In this document: piece after piece, positions 11,697 through 23,235 of the stretch | Layout: each line of letters opens with the position of its first letter | How positions within the stretch are numbered: the first letter of the stretch is position 1 | Assembly (NCBI GenBank): GCA_016490735.1 | Contig: JAEMWC010000006.1 | Coordinates: 1,687,001-1,751,000 of the forward strand | DNA: 64,000 nucleotides | Direction: 5' to 3' | From: Pachyseris speciosa | Lineage: Eukaryota > Cnidaria > Anthozoa > Scleractinia > Pachyseridae | Position numbers and translations under genes: made by a program | The notes under the pieces: model-generated | Seen by the model: only the letters and a program-made list of their open reading frames with translations | Databases searched by the model: none | What the model was told of the DNA's origin: nothing

Positions 11697-14600
11697 TTAG
11701 TTGACATAATAAGCTAACATTGTAGTATCTATATACTTACATTCTGGATATTCTTCTTCTCCAAAGTCAAACTTTACATTGTCACCGATTAGTAGGAAAG
11801 GAGCCCAGTGCTTCATGTAGCAAAACCTCTCTGAAGCTTGAAGAGATTTCATAGCGTAGTGAACAGCATCACATGTGCTTTTTCCTTCTCTTAGCTGTTG
11901 GTAGAAGCTTGTCATGAACTCCATGGTGGCCTCATCATCAATTGCCCATAGTGATACTAAAACAGAACGAGCATCAGCACACAGGAAGGCCCGTGCTATG
12001 CCGACCACACCCTCGGACTCTAACACCTTTCCTCGACCACTATGACAGCAACTTAAGACCACAAGGTTAGCTCGAAGACGCACTTTTTGCACATCTGATA
12101 TTTTCAGCATGTAGTGTTCTTTCTCCGGGAATGCAGTCTTCCAGCCAGGATTTGGAGCTAGGGAAATTTCTCCAGTTTTCTTATCTCCATGGGCAGCAAT
12201 GTGAACCAAACCAACTGACTTTAAACGGTTCAGCACCTCAGCTTTGGTTGCCGTATTTCCGATTAGTGGTGGGGTCTTAAGAAGTTTGCCAATCATTTCC
12301 ACTTCTTTTCTCGCGCAGGGCAACTCACATAAAGGCTTTCGAATTGCTTTGGTGCATGGATCTCCTACTAAAAGTGCCCCACGCCTACTGTGGAAGTCCG
12401 CAGGTACATCTGCCAGCAGCTTTAAACTTGTCAGCGAGGGAACCGTGCGGATTCTGATAGATTTGCTTAGTGCGCACCATGGAGCCAAGCACAACGGACC
12501 ATCTGGGACCACGATTAGCTCGTCACTTTGGAGAAGATCCAAAATGGGACTGATAATTAAGTCACGCAATTGCTGTAAAGGGTTCTCGGCACGCTTGGAT
12601 GGCCCATTACTTTCTTCATCGCCTTCTCTAGTGGATGGCGGACGACTACTCAAGTCGTCCAGTGTGCGATTCTCGCATCTAACACCGACACCAGCTCCAA
12701 TTTCTTTTAGAGCGGCCTCTAACAAGATGGAAATTGCATCTTCATCTTTATTCTCGCCTCTCATTTTCCCGCAACGAAACGTAACTTCGTTGCCTCTTTC
12801 TAGAAACCAAATATTCACTGTCTCTCCTTCTGTAGCAAGAAAAGCTACTGGCGTAGACACTTCTCTTAAGACGTAAGAAATTGTCTCTTTCGTGTCAAGT
12901 TCCGCTGATAGATGAGTGCTCAGGCCGTATTGCGTCTTCAAGGCATCCATAAAACCCTGAGCTCGTCCATGTTCAGCAGCACACAAGGCTTCATAACTAT
13001 TTCCCACTTTTAAAAATGCCCTCCACAACATAGTATAAACATTGTGATAGAGTTCACGAAAGCTTAATTTCCATGTCTCCTCAGATTGAAGGCTTCCTCT
13101 TATGTTATTCAACACTTCTACGCTAGACTGGTACAATCCTATACCTTTAAGAACATCGCCTAAGTCGTAATAAGCATTGCCGAGATTGCCATAGGCACGC
13201 CCTTCTCCTGATCGATCGCCCACTTCTTTAGCAATCTGTAAATGTAGCCCATGGTACTCTATAGCCTCTTGGAAGTCACCAAGTGACTGATAAGCATTGC
13301 CGAGATTGCCATAGGCACCACCTTCTCCTGCTCGATCGCCCACTTCTTTGGCAATCTGTAAATGTAGCCCATGGTACTCTATCGCCTTTTGGAAGTCACC
13401 AAGTGACAGATAAGCATTGCCGAGATTGCCATAGGCACGCCCTTCTCCTGATCGATCGCCCACTTCTTTGGAAATCTGTAAATCTAGCCCATGGTACTCT
13501 ATCGCCTTTTGGAAGTCACCAAGTGACTGATAAGCATTGCCGAGATTGCCATAGGCGCCACCTTCTCCTGCTCGATCGCCCACTTCTTTGGCAATCTGTA
13601 AACGTAGCCCATGGTACTCTATCGCCTTTTGGAAGTCACCAAGTGACCGATAAGCATTGCCGAGATTGCCATAGGCACCACCTTCTCCTGCTCGATCGCC
13701 CACTTCTTTGGCAATCTGTAAACGTAGCCCATGGTACTCTATCGCCTTTTGGAAGTCACCAAGTGACCGATAAGCATTGCCGAGATTGCCATAGGCACCA
13801 CCTTCTCCTGCTCGATCGCCCACTTCTTTGGCAATCTGTACATGTAGCCCATGGTACTCTATCGCCTTTAGGAAGTCACCAAGTGACCGATAAGCATTGC
13901 CGAGATTGCCATAGGCACCACCTTCTCCTGCTCGATCGCCCACTTCTTTGGCAATCTGTAAATGTAGCCCATGGTACTCTATCGCCTTTTGGAAGTCACC
14001 AAGTGACCGATAAGCATTGCCGAGATTGCAATAGGCACCACCTTCTCCTGCTCGATCGCCCACTTCTTTGGTAATCTGTAAATGTAGCCCATGGTACTCT
14101 ATCGCCTTTTGGAAGTCACCAAGGGAATCATAAGCATTGCCGAGATTGCAATAGGCACCACCTTCTCCTGATCGATCGCCCACTTCTTTGGCAATCTGTA
14201 AATCTAACCCATGGTACTCTATCGCCTTTTGGAAGTCACCAAGTGACTGATAAGCATTGCCGAGATTGCCATAGGCACCACCTTCTCCTGCTCGATCGCC
14301 CACTTCTTTGGCAATCTGTAAATCTAGCCCATGGTACTCTATCGCCTTTTGGAAGTTACCAAGTGACCGATAAGCATTGCCGAGATTGCCATAGGCACGC
14401 CCTTCTCCTGATCGATCGCCCACTTCTTTGGAAATCTGTAAATCTAGCCCATGGTACTCTATCGCCTTTTGGAAGTCACCAAGTGACCGATAAGCATTGC
14501 CGAGATTGCCATAGGCACCACCTTCTCCTGCTCGATCGCCCACTTCTTTGGCAATCTGTACATGTAGCCCATGGTACTCTATCGCCTTTAGGAAGTCACC

Positions 14601-15326
14601 AAGTGACCGATAAGCATTGCCGAGATTGCCATAGGCACCACCTTCTCCTGCTCGATCGCCCACTTCTTTGGCAATCTGTAAATGTAGCCCATGGTACTCT
14701 ATCGCCTTTTGGAAGTCACCAAGTGACCGATAAGCATTGCCGAGATTGCCATAGGCACCACCTTCTCCTGCTCGATCGCCCACTTCTTTGGTAATCTGTA
14801 AATGTAGCCCATGGTACTCTATCGCCTTTTGGAAGTCACCAAGGGAATCATAAGCATTGCCGAGATTGCAATAGGCACCACCTTCTCCTGCACGATCGCC
14901 CACTTCTTTGGCAATCTGTAAATCTAACCCATGGTACTCTATCGCCTTTTGGAAGTCACCAAGTGACTGATAAGCATTGCCGAGATTGCCATAGGCACCA
15001 CCTTCTCCTGCTCGATCGCCCACTTCTTTGGCAATCTGTAAATCTAGCCCATGGTACTCTATCGCCTTTTGGAAGTTACCAAGTGACCGATAAGCATTGC
15101 CGAGATTGCCATAGGCACGCCCTTCTCCTGATCGATCGCCCACTTCTTTGGAAATCTGTAAATCTAGCCCATGGTACTCTATCGCCTTTTGGAAGTCACC
15201 AAGTGACTGATAAGCATTGCCGAGATTGCCATAGGAACGCCCTTTACCTGAACGATCGTCGTTTCCTTTGGCGAGATTTGGTCGTTTTTCTAGTTGTTCT
15301 ATGACGTTTTTCTTTTGATCGGCCAT
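11697..15326 (-). CDS. TPR-array CHAT-domain protease (caspase-like), 1,209 residues
   Basis: Residues 29-708 are 17 near-identical 40-residue TPR units (core [21 protein letters not shown]), followed by a degenerate 18th unit to about 749 and a linker with an acidic/serine-rich loop (about 885-915). The CHAT domain spans about 915-1185. HIAAHGD (H1042-D1048) supplies the general-base His1046, and VVLSCCHSG (1089-1097) supplies Cys1094, where the family consensus is LSACx[12 protein letters not shown] at 1125-1134 is also typical. CHAT is a clan CD cysteine protease fold related to caspases and separase, and TPR arrays usually bind partners or sense ligands. A cytosolic role is likely, since no signal peptide or membrane segment is seen. 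An in-frame TAA lies directly before this ATG, which fixes the start. The coding region is one exon. A possible 3' splice site (AG at 15,343-15,344) just upstream suggests a non-coding first exon. Substrate and function are unknown. Confidence 0.92.
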   Translation of the reverse strand: MADQKKNVIEQLEKRPNLAKGNDDRSGKGRSYGNLGNAYQSLGDFQKAIEYHGLDLQISKEVGDRSGEGRAYGNLGNAYRSLGNFQKAIEYHGLDLQIAKEVGDRAGEGGAYGNLGNAYQSLGDFQKAIEYHGLDLQIAKEVGDRAGEGGAYCNLGNAYDSLGDFQKAIEYHGLHLQITKEVGDRAGEGGAYGNLGNAYRSLGDFQKAIEYHGLHLQIAKEVGDRAGEGGAYGNLGNAYRSLGDFLKAIEYHGLHVQIAKEVGDRAGEGGAYGNLGNAYRSLGDFQKAIEYHGLDLQISKEVGDRSGEGRAYGNLGNAYRSLGNFQKAIEYHGLDLQIAKEVGDRAGEGGAYGNLGNAYQSLGDFQKAIEYHGLDLQIAKEVGDRSGEGGAYCNLGNAYDSLGDFQKAIEYHGLHLQITKEVGDRAGEGGAYCNLGNAYRSLGDFQKAIEYHGLHLQIAKEVGDRAGEGGAYGNLGNAYRSLGDFLKAIEYHGLHVQIAKEVGDRAGEGGAYGNLGNAYRSLGDFQKAIEYHGLRLQIAKEVGDRAGEGGAYGNLGNAYRSLGDFQKAIEYHGLRLQIAKEVGDRAGEGGAYGNLGNAYQSLGDFQKAIEYHGLDLQISKEVGDRSGEGRAYGNLGNAYLSLGDFQKAIEYHGLHLQIAKEVGDRAGEGGAYGNLGNAYQSLGDFQEAIEYHGLHLQIAKEVGDRSGEGRAYGNLGNAYYDLGDVLKGIGLYQSSVEVLNNIRGSLQSEETWKLSFRELYHNVYTMLWRAFLKVGNSYEALCAAEHGRAQGFMDALKTQYGLSTHLSAELDTKETISYVLREVSTPVAFLATEGETVNIWFLERGNEVTFRCGKMRGENKDEDAISILLEAALKEIGAGVGVRCENRTLDDLSSRPPSTREGDEESNGPSKRAENPLQQLRDLIISPILDLLQSDELIVVPDGPLCLAPWCALSKSIRIRTVPSLTSLKLLADVPADFHSRRGALLVGDPCTKAIRKPLCELPCARKEVEMIGKLLKTPPLIGNTATKAEVLNRLKSVGLVHIAAHGDKKTGEISLAPNPGWKTAFPEKEHYMLKISDVQKVRLRANLVVLSCCHSGRGKVLESEGVVGIARAFLCADARSVLVSLWAIDDEATMEFMTSFYQQLREGKSTCDAVHYAMKSLQASERFCYMKHWAPFLLIGDNVKFDFGEEEYPECKYIDTTMLAYYVN
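13203..15242 (-). repeat. Seventeen tandem 120-bp units encoding the TPR array
   Basis: Seventeen consecutive 120-bp units differ at only a few positions each. Rare variants recur exactly 720 bp apart: CCTTTAGGAAG at 13,865 and 14,585, AAGGGAATCA at 14,121 and 14,841, GGAAGTTACC at 14,351 and 15,071. This shows that a six-unit block was duplicated as a whole, probably recently by unequal crossing-over. The high identity makes copy number likely to vary between alleles and vulnerable to assembly collapse. Confidence 0.95.
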
Positions 15327-15342
15327 TTACGTCTTGGAGTCC

Positions 15343-15365
15343 CTGTGAAAAGATTGTTTTCTTGT
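15343..15365 (-). promoter_or_regulatory. Candidate 3' splice site before the TPR-CHAT start codon
   Basis: On the minus strand CAATCTTTTCACAG precedes GGACTCCAAGACGTAA and then the ATG, so a 16-base leader would separate the splice site from the start codon. This would place the promoter and a non-coding exon further upstream (above 15,365). It is motif-based only. Confidence 0.4.
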
Positions 15366-17703
15366 TAAAGTAAATTATTGGACTTACCGCTAAGCCATAT
15401 ATCCTTTTATAGGGTTTGCTGGAATTTGGGGGAAACATGCAGTGAAAAATAATTAATCATAACAAAACGTGAATGTCTTCCTAGTCATACACGTTAAATG
15501 AATATAATAAATAACCAGATAAATAAATGAATTGAATGAAATATGTATAGGACAGAAAGTCCAGTGATGAGAGGACAAAACGTACATCATTGTTGGTAAT
15601 GATAGAAAGAGACGGTATAGGTTCGGAGATTTCAGTCGAGATGAATTCCTCAATTCCTGTGCCCTAAACGTTAAGATTTCCCTGCTGAAGGCGTATGTTG
15701 CTAATAGGTGGTACAGGTAGGCTTTCATAGATTGTGCTCCTAAAAGAGGCATATTGTTCTGAAATTGTGGCAAAGATGATGCTAGTTTTTTGGAAATATG
15801 CTACTATTGGCACAAATCACACGACATTTCGGTCAATCGTTGATAACCTGAGTCAAGCCTTCGGCATTAACAGATTTTTCACAAATGCCAGGCCACTGGC
15901 CGGTAGAAAAGACGTTTTTAGGATAACCTAAATATGGTTCTTTATTCAAGTTAGAAACAAAGAAACACCTTTCCTAACTACTTTGTCAATTTTCTTTAGG
16001 AATTGATTTGTTGGTTTTAGTCTCGTGCTTTTAGTGCAATAATGAGCTTCAAAGTAGCTGTAATTAACGACGTTAATAGCTTATTTAACTTCCCTTTGTT
16101 GTTCTGATAACGTAATCACTTAATGTAAAACTTACGCTGAAAGGTATCCATAAATTATTTCTTTTGAGAACTTTTTCTCGCTACGGTTTGTGTGATCCCA
16201 AAGTGATGCAATCCATCTGGGAATGTATTGATCCTATCGTTAAAGTATTGTGCAAAATGTGCCTTGATTTGCATTGTCTTCATGGGGGTACAAACAGACG
16301 TTTAGTTTACTGGACATGGTATGTGGTTTGTGTTTCACTTGTCTTCCATTTTTGCAAGTATATATAGTTACCCGGTCTGTGCTAACTAGGAAGTTTCCTT
16401 TTTTTCAAAATGTGATTAATTTGTTATTGCCCAAGAAAGGTATGCTTTATCTTGGCCTAGATAAATGATTAGCATAACATTTTGTCTGTGTGGGAACTGC
16501 CATCGGATGGAGCGAGAAGAAGAGAATATCTGCAGTAAGGAGTTCGATGTAGTTTTGCCGAAACATTTTAAGGCTGAACATCTATCAGCTGACGCACCCA
16601 AGTGTTGACTGGGCACTTGCCCAATAGGTGCGCTTCAGCTAACCCGAACAAAGTAAGAAGACAAAGGCTAAGTTTAACGACCAAATCGAAGGAAGTTCGA
16701 GTGTGACATCAGTCATCCAATATGGCGGACCTGCGAACAGAGAATCGGGCTGTGGCATGACTTCACTTCTTTCCCTTATAGGATTTGAAAAGAAGCTCGA
16801 GTTGCCAGAATGCATGTTCCTTTTCCCCCGAGATAGATCTTAACAATTCGAGGATCTATGGAAACGACGTTGAACTGATCGAATTGTGCAAAGACTGAGG
16901 ATTTAGTCAAATCAACAGAAATAGGTATGAGTTTATACCGGTTTATTCTCGTTGCCAGGGTAGGTCATCAGTCGTCATTTAACATGTACCTAAAGAGAGT
17001 TATGTTCTCAGGAGTATAACATCGATGGCCTAAACGTTTTCCTGGAGGTGATGCCTGCTTTTGTTTGCACATTCCCTTTCATGTTGAAGTAAGCCCTGCT
17101 TAAGATTGGTGAGTTATAAGGATATCCAAAGGAAATTTTGGAATAACCATGCATAATTAGACATTATTATTAACTGTTATTGTAAACGCTTGTAATATAA
17201 ATGCGTGTCAATATACCGTATTTTCAAGATTAGAGCTTTAAATAAGCCCTAAAAATGTGTTCTTAATAATTTTCTTTTTGGAATGTTGAATATTTAGTAA
17301 TGCAGCCCTTGCACTTTAAATTGCTGAGATCTGGGATTTTGTTTCCCCGCATATATAGTCATCTCCCTACTGCAAAAATACCTACTGAATTTATTACAGG
17401 GTTTGGCGGTCGATAAACACGCATAACTATCCTTCTCAACTCAACATTTAATGGTGCATCGTTTTTCATCCAGAACAACTCTCAATGACTAAACTTACGC
17501 ACGAGGTTACAATTAATATAACCCCCTCTAGGGAGGTAGCACAAAACAGTGTAACTGTCACGCAATCACAGTTCAGTCCGCCACAAGGGCATCATTCATA
17601 AAATTTCAAGACTGTGAGACCATTCTATAATGCACAGAACTTACACCTGCACACTAATAATAAAGAAGCCCAGAATTATCTCCTCGCCCTAATCACTATC
17701 CAA
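15366..17703. other. Upstream flank of the TPR-CHAT gene
   Basis: No coding region supported. The promoter of the minus-strand TPR-CHAT gene probably lies here. A short ATGGCGGAC-started frame at about 16,722 stops after 12 codons and is not called. Confidence 0.4.
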
Positions 17704-17709
17704 ATTACT

Positions 17710-18146
17710 CAGGGGCACCCAACGAGCCAAAGTAGCCAAAAGCTGTGTAAAGGCATTTTTCAGTACGTTATGGTGTTTGAAGTCTGTTTAAAGTGATGTT
17801 TTGGTTAGCTAGCAAACTTTGATCTGTTCGGATTCCCTAGCTGAAATGTCACTGGCACGAAAGTTTTAGGGAACAAAATCTTTCTTTGAGAAAATACTAG
17901 TTGAAGTTAACTTTCTAGGGAACCTTTTTTTCTTTCCGAAAATGCTAGCTGACGTTTTTTACTGCCAAAACAGCAATAACAACCTTTCCGAAAACCTCAG
18001 GGGTTATGATTTCCACATTACGAATCTTTTAGGCCACGTTTTACTTACGAAAATCCGAGTGCACTCTTCAATCGACGCCGAAAGCCTTAGGCGAACTACC
18101 CTCCACCGAACAGATATCTACTGATACTTGTTGTTGGGTGCCCCTG
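17710..18146. mobile_element. MITE, TIR CAGGGGCACCCAAC, TSD ATTACT (copy 1)
   Basis: The 437-bp element starts CAGGGGCACCCAACGAG and ends with the complement of CAGGGGCACCCAACAACAAG. ATTACT flanks it on both sides (17,704-17,709 and 18,147-18,152), a 6-bp target-site duplication. A second copy, similar through the whole interior, lies at 48,183-48,629 with a different 6-bp duplication. A 6-bp duplication is unusual among DNA transposons; superfamilies such as Dada and IS3EU have been described with that length, but I cannot assign one. No transposase is encoded. Confidence 0.85.
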
Positions 18147-18541
18147 ATTACTGTTTAGATTGAGGAGAAACTGTTTGGCTTAGTCACTAATCAGTAAAGC
18201 TGTGACCTGTACTTGCGACCTGTGGAATGTGACCTGTACTTTAGACCCGCCAAACTCTGAATAGAGTGCTACAGGTAAGTTTTTGAGGATTAAATTGTTT
18301 CACTTCTTCTCACAGCAAAGGTAACAGCTGTTACCTTTAAAGGGGTGCTGTTGATCATGTTTTGAGACATAAGAAATGCCAGACTGAGTGTAGAATTTTA
18401 CTTTCTGTCACTAGCACTATTTTCCTACCAGCTATAAGCTATAATGCAACTTTTTAGTGCTTTTCATAAAAAAAGTATTTTTAAATGCATTCATCTTGTA
18501 TTTTGTACCTTGTGTAGCCTTGCTTTGCCTTACTTGATTTA

Positions 18542-18880
18542 GGTTGTTTACCATTTACATGGGAAAACCGGTCGGTCGACCGTTGCAGTAAATGGTACGC
18601 AACAAACACCCATATGAACATTTCCATTCTGTTCCATTTACACAAGCATTCCCAGCGGTCGGATTTACACTGAGCAATTCGAGCCGAAAGGCCTAGAATT
18701 GTTAGAAATGAGCAAATGGAACGCACGTTTCCGTTTGGAAATTCCGTTTGGGAATTTTGGACTACCTTTCAAGAAATTCCGTTTTACCCAGAATTTTTCC
18801 GTTTGGGAAGACCAAAATAGGCTTTCCATTTACATTCCAACTGAAATTTCCGGATTTTTTTTGGTAAATGGTAAACAACC
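18542..18880. mobile_element. MITE, TIR GGTTGTTTACCATTTAC
   Basis: A 17-bp perfect inverted repeat bounds 339 bp. The interior is rich in TTCCGTTTGGAAA-like text. It is related in sequence to the element pair at 56,029-56,195 and 58,330-58,491, whose ends read GGGCGTTTTCCATTTACC. No target duplication was identified with confidence. Confidence 0.7.
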
Positions 18881-18939
18881 TCACTCTCCCCAATTAGTGG
18901 AGCAACTCTGTTCGACTCGACTTCAGTTGTAATAAAGTA

Positions 18940-18963
18940 ATTATTATTATTATTATTATTATT
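18940..18963. repeat. (ATT)n microsatellite
   Basis: Short ATT run adjoining the 3' tail of the first minus-strand SINE. ATT runs next to SINE tails recur at 19,504-19,541, so they are probably part of the element's tail. Confidence 0.85.
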
Positions 18964-19165
18964 GAGGATGAATATATGAAAATCATATGTTTGAACTGCG
19001 GATTAATGATTAAATATGTGACTGATCATCGCAGTTATGAAAACTACTTAAGCAATAGTTAAAAAAAAGCCTGAAAAAATTCACGCTTGTCAGGGATTTG
19101 AACCCACGACCTCTGCGATACCGGTGCAGCGCTCTACTGACTGAGCTAAAAAGCCATCTGGGAGC
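18964..19165 (-). mobile_element. tRNA-derived SINE, copy 1
   Basis: Read on the minus strand, a tRNA-like head (19,085-19,155: TAGCTCAGTCAGTAGAGCG A-box region, GGGTTCAAATCCC B-box region) is followed by a CCTGAA/TTCAGG hairpin, a conserved body (AGTGTTCATAACTGCGATGATC-like) and an ATT-rich tail. The internal pol III promoter boxes mark it as a SINE rather than a functional tRNA: the anticodon stem is mismatched. Confidence 0.8.
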
Positions 19166-19207
19166 TGGTCATTTTGTTGGTTTGTAATATACCCGTGAGT
19201 GGTGAAT

Positions 19208-19345
19208 AAATGAGAATGAAGATATGAAAATCATATATTTGAACTGTGGATTAATGATTAATTATATGTGTTACAGATCATCGCAGTTATGAACACTACT
19301 TAAGCAGTAGTGAAAAAAAAAGCCTGAAAAATTCAGGCTTGTACG
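19208..19345 (-). mobile_element. tRNA-derived SINE, copy 2 (head missing)
   Basis: This minus-strand copy matches the body and tail of copy 1 but stops at the CCTGAA/TTCAGG hairpin, where it abuts the head of the plus-strand copy 3. The loss of the tRNA-like half looks like truncation at, or rearrangement with, copy 3. Confidence 0.7.
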
Positions 19346-19504
19346 GCTCCCAGATGGCTTGTTAGCTCAGTTGGTAGAGCGCTGCACCAGTATCACAGAG
19401 GTCGTGGGTTTGAATCCCATACAGGCCTGAAGTTTTCAGGCTTTATTTTCACTACTGCTTTATATAAGTAGTGTTCATAACTGTGATGATCAGTCACATA
19501 TTTA

Positions 19505-19541
<37 letters not shown>
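19346..19541 (+). mobile_element. tRNA-derived SINE, copy 3
   Basis: The tRNA-like head at 19,356-19,427 folds with a 7-bp acceptor stem (GGCTTGT with ACAGGCC) and carries TAGCTCAGTTGG and GGTTTGAATCC boxes. The CCTGAAGTTTTCAGG hairpin, the body and an (ATT)n tail to 19,541 follow. A mismatched anticodon stem and the absence of a normal T33 argue against a working tRNA. Confidence 0.82.
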
Positions 19542-19542
<1 letters not shown>

Positions 19543-19706
19543 CTTCTCGTGATGCTTATGCTCACGCTTACGCTGGCAGATGTTATGCTGCATTTACGCC
19601 AAAGAAGCAAGCCATAGACAATAGCCAAAGGTCCTTTGGGTCATTCCTTCTTGTTTAATTTTCAAGAACCTTGCTCAGATTCCTTGCTGTTCCTAGCAAG
19701 GCTGTT

Positions 19707-19712
19707 TTATTA

Positions 19713-19758
<46 letters not shown>

Positions 19759-19759
19759 T
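19707..19759. repeat. (ATT)n microsatellite
   Basis: Fifty-odd bases of ATT repeats, not attached to a recognisable SINE. Confidence 0.9.
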
Positions 19760-20089
19760 TGTGAACTGGATGATCCTTGCTGTTGCCATGAGTAACGCAG
19801 TTTTGTAGAGTAATGAAACATAACGAGCCAGAGATAACCGGAGGTTAAAAAATCTCCCAAGTCTGGTTTCTAAGGAGTGACGTTATACGTCTGCATTAGA
19901 GCCGTCAACGTACTCCATTTGTGGTTTCACTGCAGGAGCATCTTAGCACACCTTGAAAGAAGTATTGTTTTTGCGCTTCCGCGGCAGAATTTAATTTACC
20001 GGCACGCGGCACGCTTACGCCTTGTTCTTATGGCATTTTATGGTTTTAGTTGTACGATAAAACGCTAGTTTTGTCAAATGTTATGCTTT

Positions 20090-20231
20090 AGCGATTCGTT
20101 GAGATTTTCGAGGGGATAATCGGCATATCTCGGTATTTGATGGACAGAAATTACAGAGAGTGACGCCTTCTCAGGCTGAAATTCTGTTTTATCGGGTGAT
20201 TTCATTGACGTGCAATGGACTTTGGTAAGTT
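20090..20231 (+). promoter_or_regulatory. Possible first exon with strong 5' splice site
   Basis: GACTTTG followed by GTAAGTTGTAAC at 20,226 is a near-consensus splice donor, preceded by ATGGACTTTG. No downstream coding exon joins it convincingly. Together with the splice acceptor at 24,557 it could define a short or non-coding plus-strand transcript. This is motif evidence only. Confidence 0.25.
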
Positions 20232-20911
20232 GTAACTATATTTTAAGCCGAAGTAAATCGCTTTCAGACAATTTTAAAAGCGGAAATATGAACGTAAGAG
20301 GTAAGATCGACGTAACTTTCGATTTTGTTACATTGGTACGTTTGGTAGGAATCGCCCATGACATTTTCCCTGGGATTATATTCTAATGTAAATTTTCTGT
20401 AAGATTTGATTGAGTTGGAATTCCTTCGGTTTCGGACCATTGTTGAACGGTAATCTTTCTGTTCAAGTGTATTTATATATATGTAGCAAAGTTCATGTAT
20501 ATTCCGGCAGCAAATTAATTATAATCTGGCGGCAAATTAAATATGAAGCCGCGAAATACGCGCGCACTCGTCATCGATGCACGATAATGAAGATCGAACT
20601 GGTGAGGGGGCGCGGAAGTGGGCGGCTCCTCATTTTGCCTTTATAACTGGAAATGGGTACTTATATCTTTAACATAGCTGCTCTCCGTCAAAGCACAAAA
20701 TATTTTATCTGGCGACTATTTCTTCCACTTATGGTGGTGATTAAAATAGTGGCTGTTTGAAAATTGAAAATTATCGTTGAAGAATATATTATCGTCCAGA
20801 AACAGCTTCTGAAAGCCTATTCAAACTACCAAAGAGTTTAGGACTCTGTGTTTGTTTGTGCGTGGAAAATAGCAATAGTAAAATATTCGAGTGATTTAGC
20901 ATATGTAACTT

Positions 20912-21886
20912 GCAGATAAAAATTTAGGCAAATGTTCTATATCTTTTCTGGTTCATTCAGGTTGAGATCCTGGCATCACTGTATGCCTCAGTGCTTCTGG
21001 AATATATAACATGAACAGTTCTATGAAGTGCAGATAAAAATCTAGGAAAATGTTTAATATCTTTTCTGGTTCATCCAGGTTGAAGTCCTGGCATCACTGT
21101 ATGCCTGAGCGCTTCTAGAATATATAACATGAACATTTTTTTTGAAGCGCAGATAAAATTTAGGCAAATGTTCTATATCTTTTCTGGTTCATCCAGGTTG
21201 AGGTCCTGGCATCACTGTATGCCTGAGTGCTTCTGGGATATATAACATGAACAGTTTTTTGAAGTGCAGACAAAAATCTAGGCAGAAGTTCTATATCTTT
21301 TCTGGTTCATCCGGGTTGAAGTCCTGGCATCACTGTATGCCTGAGCGCTTCTGAGATATTTAACATAACAGGTTTTTTTTTTGAAATGCAGATAAAAATT
21401 TAGGCAAATGTTCTATATCTTTTCTGGTTCATCCAGGTTGAGGTCCTGGCATCACTGTATGCCTGAGTGCTTCTGGGATATATAACATGAACAGTTTTTT
21501 GAAGTGCCGATAAAAATCTAGGCAAAAGTTCTATATCTTTTCTGGTTCATCCGGGTTGAAGTCCTGGCATCACTGTATGCCTGAGCGCTTCTGAGATATT
21601 TAACATAACAGGTATTTTTTGAAATGCAGATAAAAATTTAGGCAAATGTTCTATATCTTTTCTGGTTCATCCAGGTTGAGGTCCTGGCATCACTGTATGC
21701 CTGAGTGCTTCTGGGATATATAACATCTACATTTTTTAAAGTGCAGATAAAAATCTAGGCAAATGTTCCATATCTTTTCTGGTTCATCCAGGTTGAGGTC
21801 CTGGCATCACTGTATGCCTGAGTGCTTCTGGGATATATAACATGAACAGTTTTATGAAGTGCAGATAAAAATCTAGGCAAATGTTG
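20912..21886. repeat. Minisatellite, about 118-bp unit, eight copies
   Basis: TGGCATCACTGTATGCCT recurs eight times at roughly 118-bp steps. Units alternate between a GAGTGCTTCTGGGATATAT and a GAGCGCTTCTGAGATATTT variant, so units three to six form two copies of a roughly 238-bp dimer. That is higher-order amplification. Confidence 0.93.
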
Positions 21887-22493
21887 TAAGTAAGTTTAAT
21901 GACCAAAACGTTTTACATTTGGTACATTTCTTTGCAGAACAATAACGCGTTCTGATGACTGTATTTTTCGAGAACGTTTTCCTTACTTTAATGCCCTTCA
22001 GAGTAATTTAGTCCTTGGAGAGTTCGCCAGCATTTTCCAAGTTAAACAAATTTTAACAATCGGGAAAGAATTAGAAAAAGGAGAAGTTATATTTTGAAAT
22101 GATGATTTCGATACAGTCACCGTTGTCGCTTTTCCTGCCAAGGTCGGTTTCGGAAGTCGTATACTGAAACTTCCACTTCGACATTTGCCGAGATTATTGA
22201 GGAATTATTCAACGAGAATTTTATCAGTTCCTAGGGAAACCGTACGGATAGTAAAAGTTCTGTTCATGAGCATGCAACGATATCATATATTGAAGCGAAT
22301 TATTTTAGCTCAGTGATGTTAATTTACTTTCACCGTGTTCAAGAAGGGTAATAATTGCAGACTGATTTGTGTAAATTACTCGCAAATATGTTCACTATTA
22401 CCATGTATTGCAAGTATGTTTGATTTAGGAATACGAGCGAATTTTAATTAGCGATCAAAAGAGATATATCTCCCTCCAAAAACAAAACACATT

Positions 22494-22722
22494 AGGGCCG
22501 TTTATACGAGAGAATATAAGCCGCGGCTTACTCTGGCCACGGCTTACATAAGACGCGAACACTCCGTATAAATGGTACAAATCTACGTTCACGGCTTTCT
22601 CAAGCTGCGGCTTATCCTGGCCTAGCTTGGCGTTTTTACTCGTATAAATGGTTCCTTTCGCGTCTTATGTAAGCCGCGGCCAGAGTAAGCCGCGGCTTAT
22701 TTTTTCTCGTATAAACAGCCCT
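22494..22722. mobile_element. Foldback MITE with about 80-bp inverted arms, TSD ATT
   Basis: The left end AGGGCCGTTTATACGAGA and the reverse complement of the right end AGGGCTGTTTATACGAGA continue as inverted copies through TAAGCCGCGGCTTACTCTGG and TTACATAAGACGCGAA. ATT flanks both ends. Most of the 229-bp element can fold back on itself. Confidence 0.85.
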
Positions 22723-23098
22723 ATTATTTTTCCCATATTGCATGCGAAAGAAAAACAAAGAAAACACGAGCCTTTGGTTGTAATTTAGTGCTATTTTCTG
22801 GAACCGGTGAGCCTACCTCAAGAGTAATTCATCAAAACGAAAAAGAACTATTGGGTATCGTTTTCCCGTTCCCGCAGTCAATTTGTCGTGTGCATCAGGT
22901 CTAAAGATAGAATTTAATTAAACTCTCGGCATAAATAAACGTTCACGTTTAAGGATTATGACAGATAAGCGTGAAAATTGACGCCCCGTATCAAACAGAA
23001 ACGAGTGCCAGAAGCGATTCGATTACATTGGAATGTTCAGAGTAGCTGGATATGCTGCTGAGATTGGTGGCAAATTGCCCCCTATCTCAGCGGGATCC
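22723..23098. other. Non-coding spacer
   Basis: Nothing recognised between the foldback MITE and the retrotransposon remnant. Confidence 0.4.
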
Positions 23099-23235
23099 AG
23101 AGGTATTTTTGTGGTTGCTAAGAACCTCTGGCTCGTTATGACTCATTTTGACATTCAACTTTCCCAACCACTTGTCCAAGTTTTTTGTTACACTTCCCAA
23201 TGACCCTAGAACAATTGGTACCACCTGCACAGTAT
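23099..23235 (-). pseudogene. Non-LTR retrotransposon ORF2 C-terminal remnant
   Basis: On the minus strand the translation begins VQVVPIVLGSLGSVTKNLDK. It resembles the conserved VxPIVxGxLG segment found after the RT domain in some non-LTR retrotransposon proteins. It runs about 45 codons to a stop, with no other part of the element nearby. The short length makes this tentative. Confidence 0.4.

Noticed and set aside
12244..12876. 210-codon plus-strand frame
   Set aside because: Antisense to the CHAT/linker coding region, with no domain of its own.
13283..15304. Long plus-strand open frames (263, 183 and 113 codons) rich in His, Asp and Leu
   Set aside because: They are antisense shadows of the TPR units. 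They recur with the 120-bp periodicity and vanish outside the array.
19356..19427. Functional tRNA gene
   Set aside because: The head folds like a tRNA, but the anticodon stem is mismatched, T33 is missing, and it continues into a SINE body and ATT tail.
20912..21886. CRISPR array
   Set aside because: The units are direct tandem repeats of about 118 bp without unique spacers, in a eukaryotic context.
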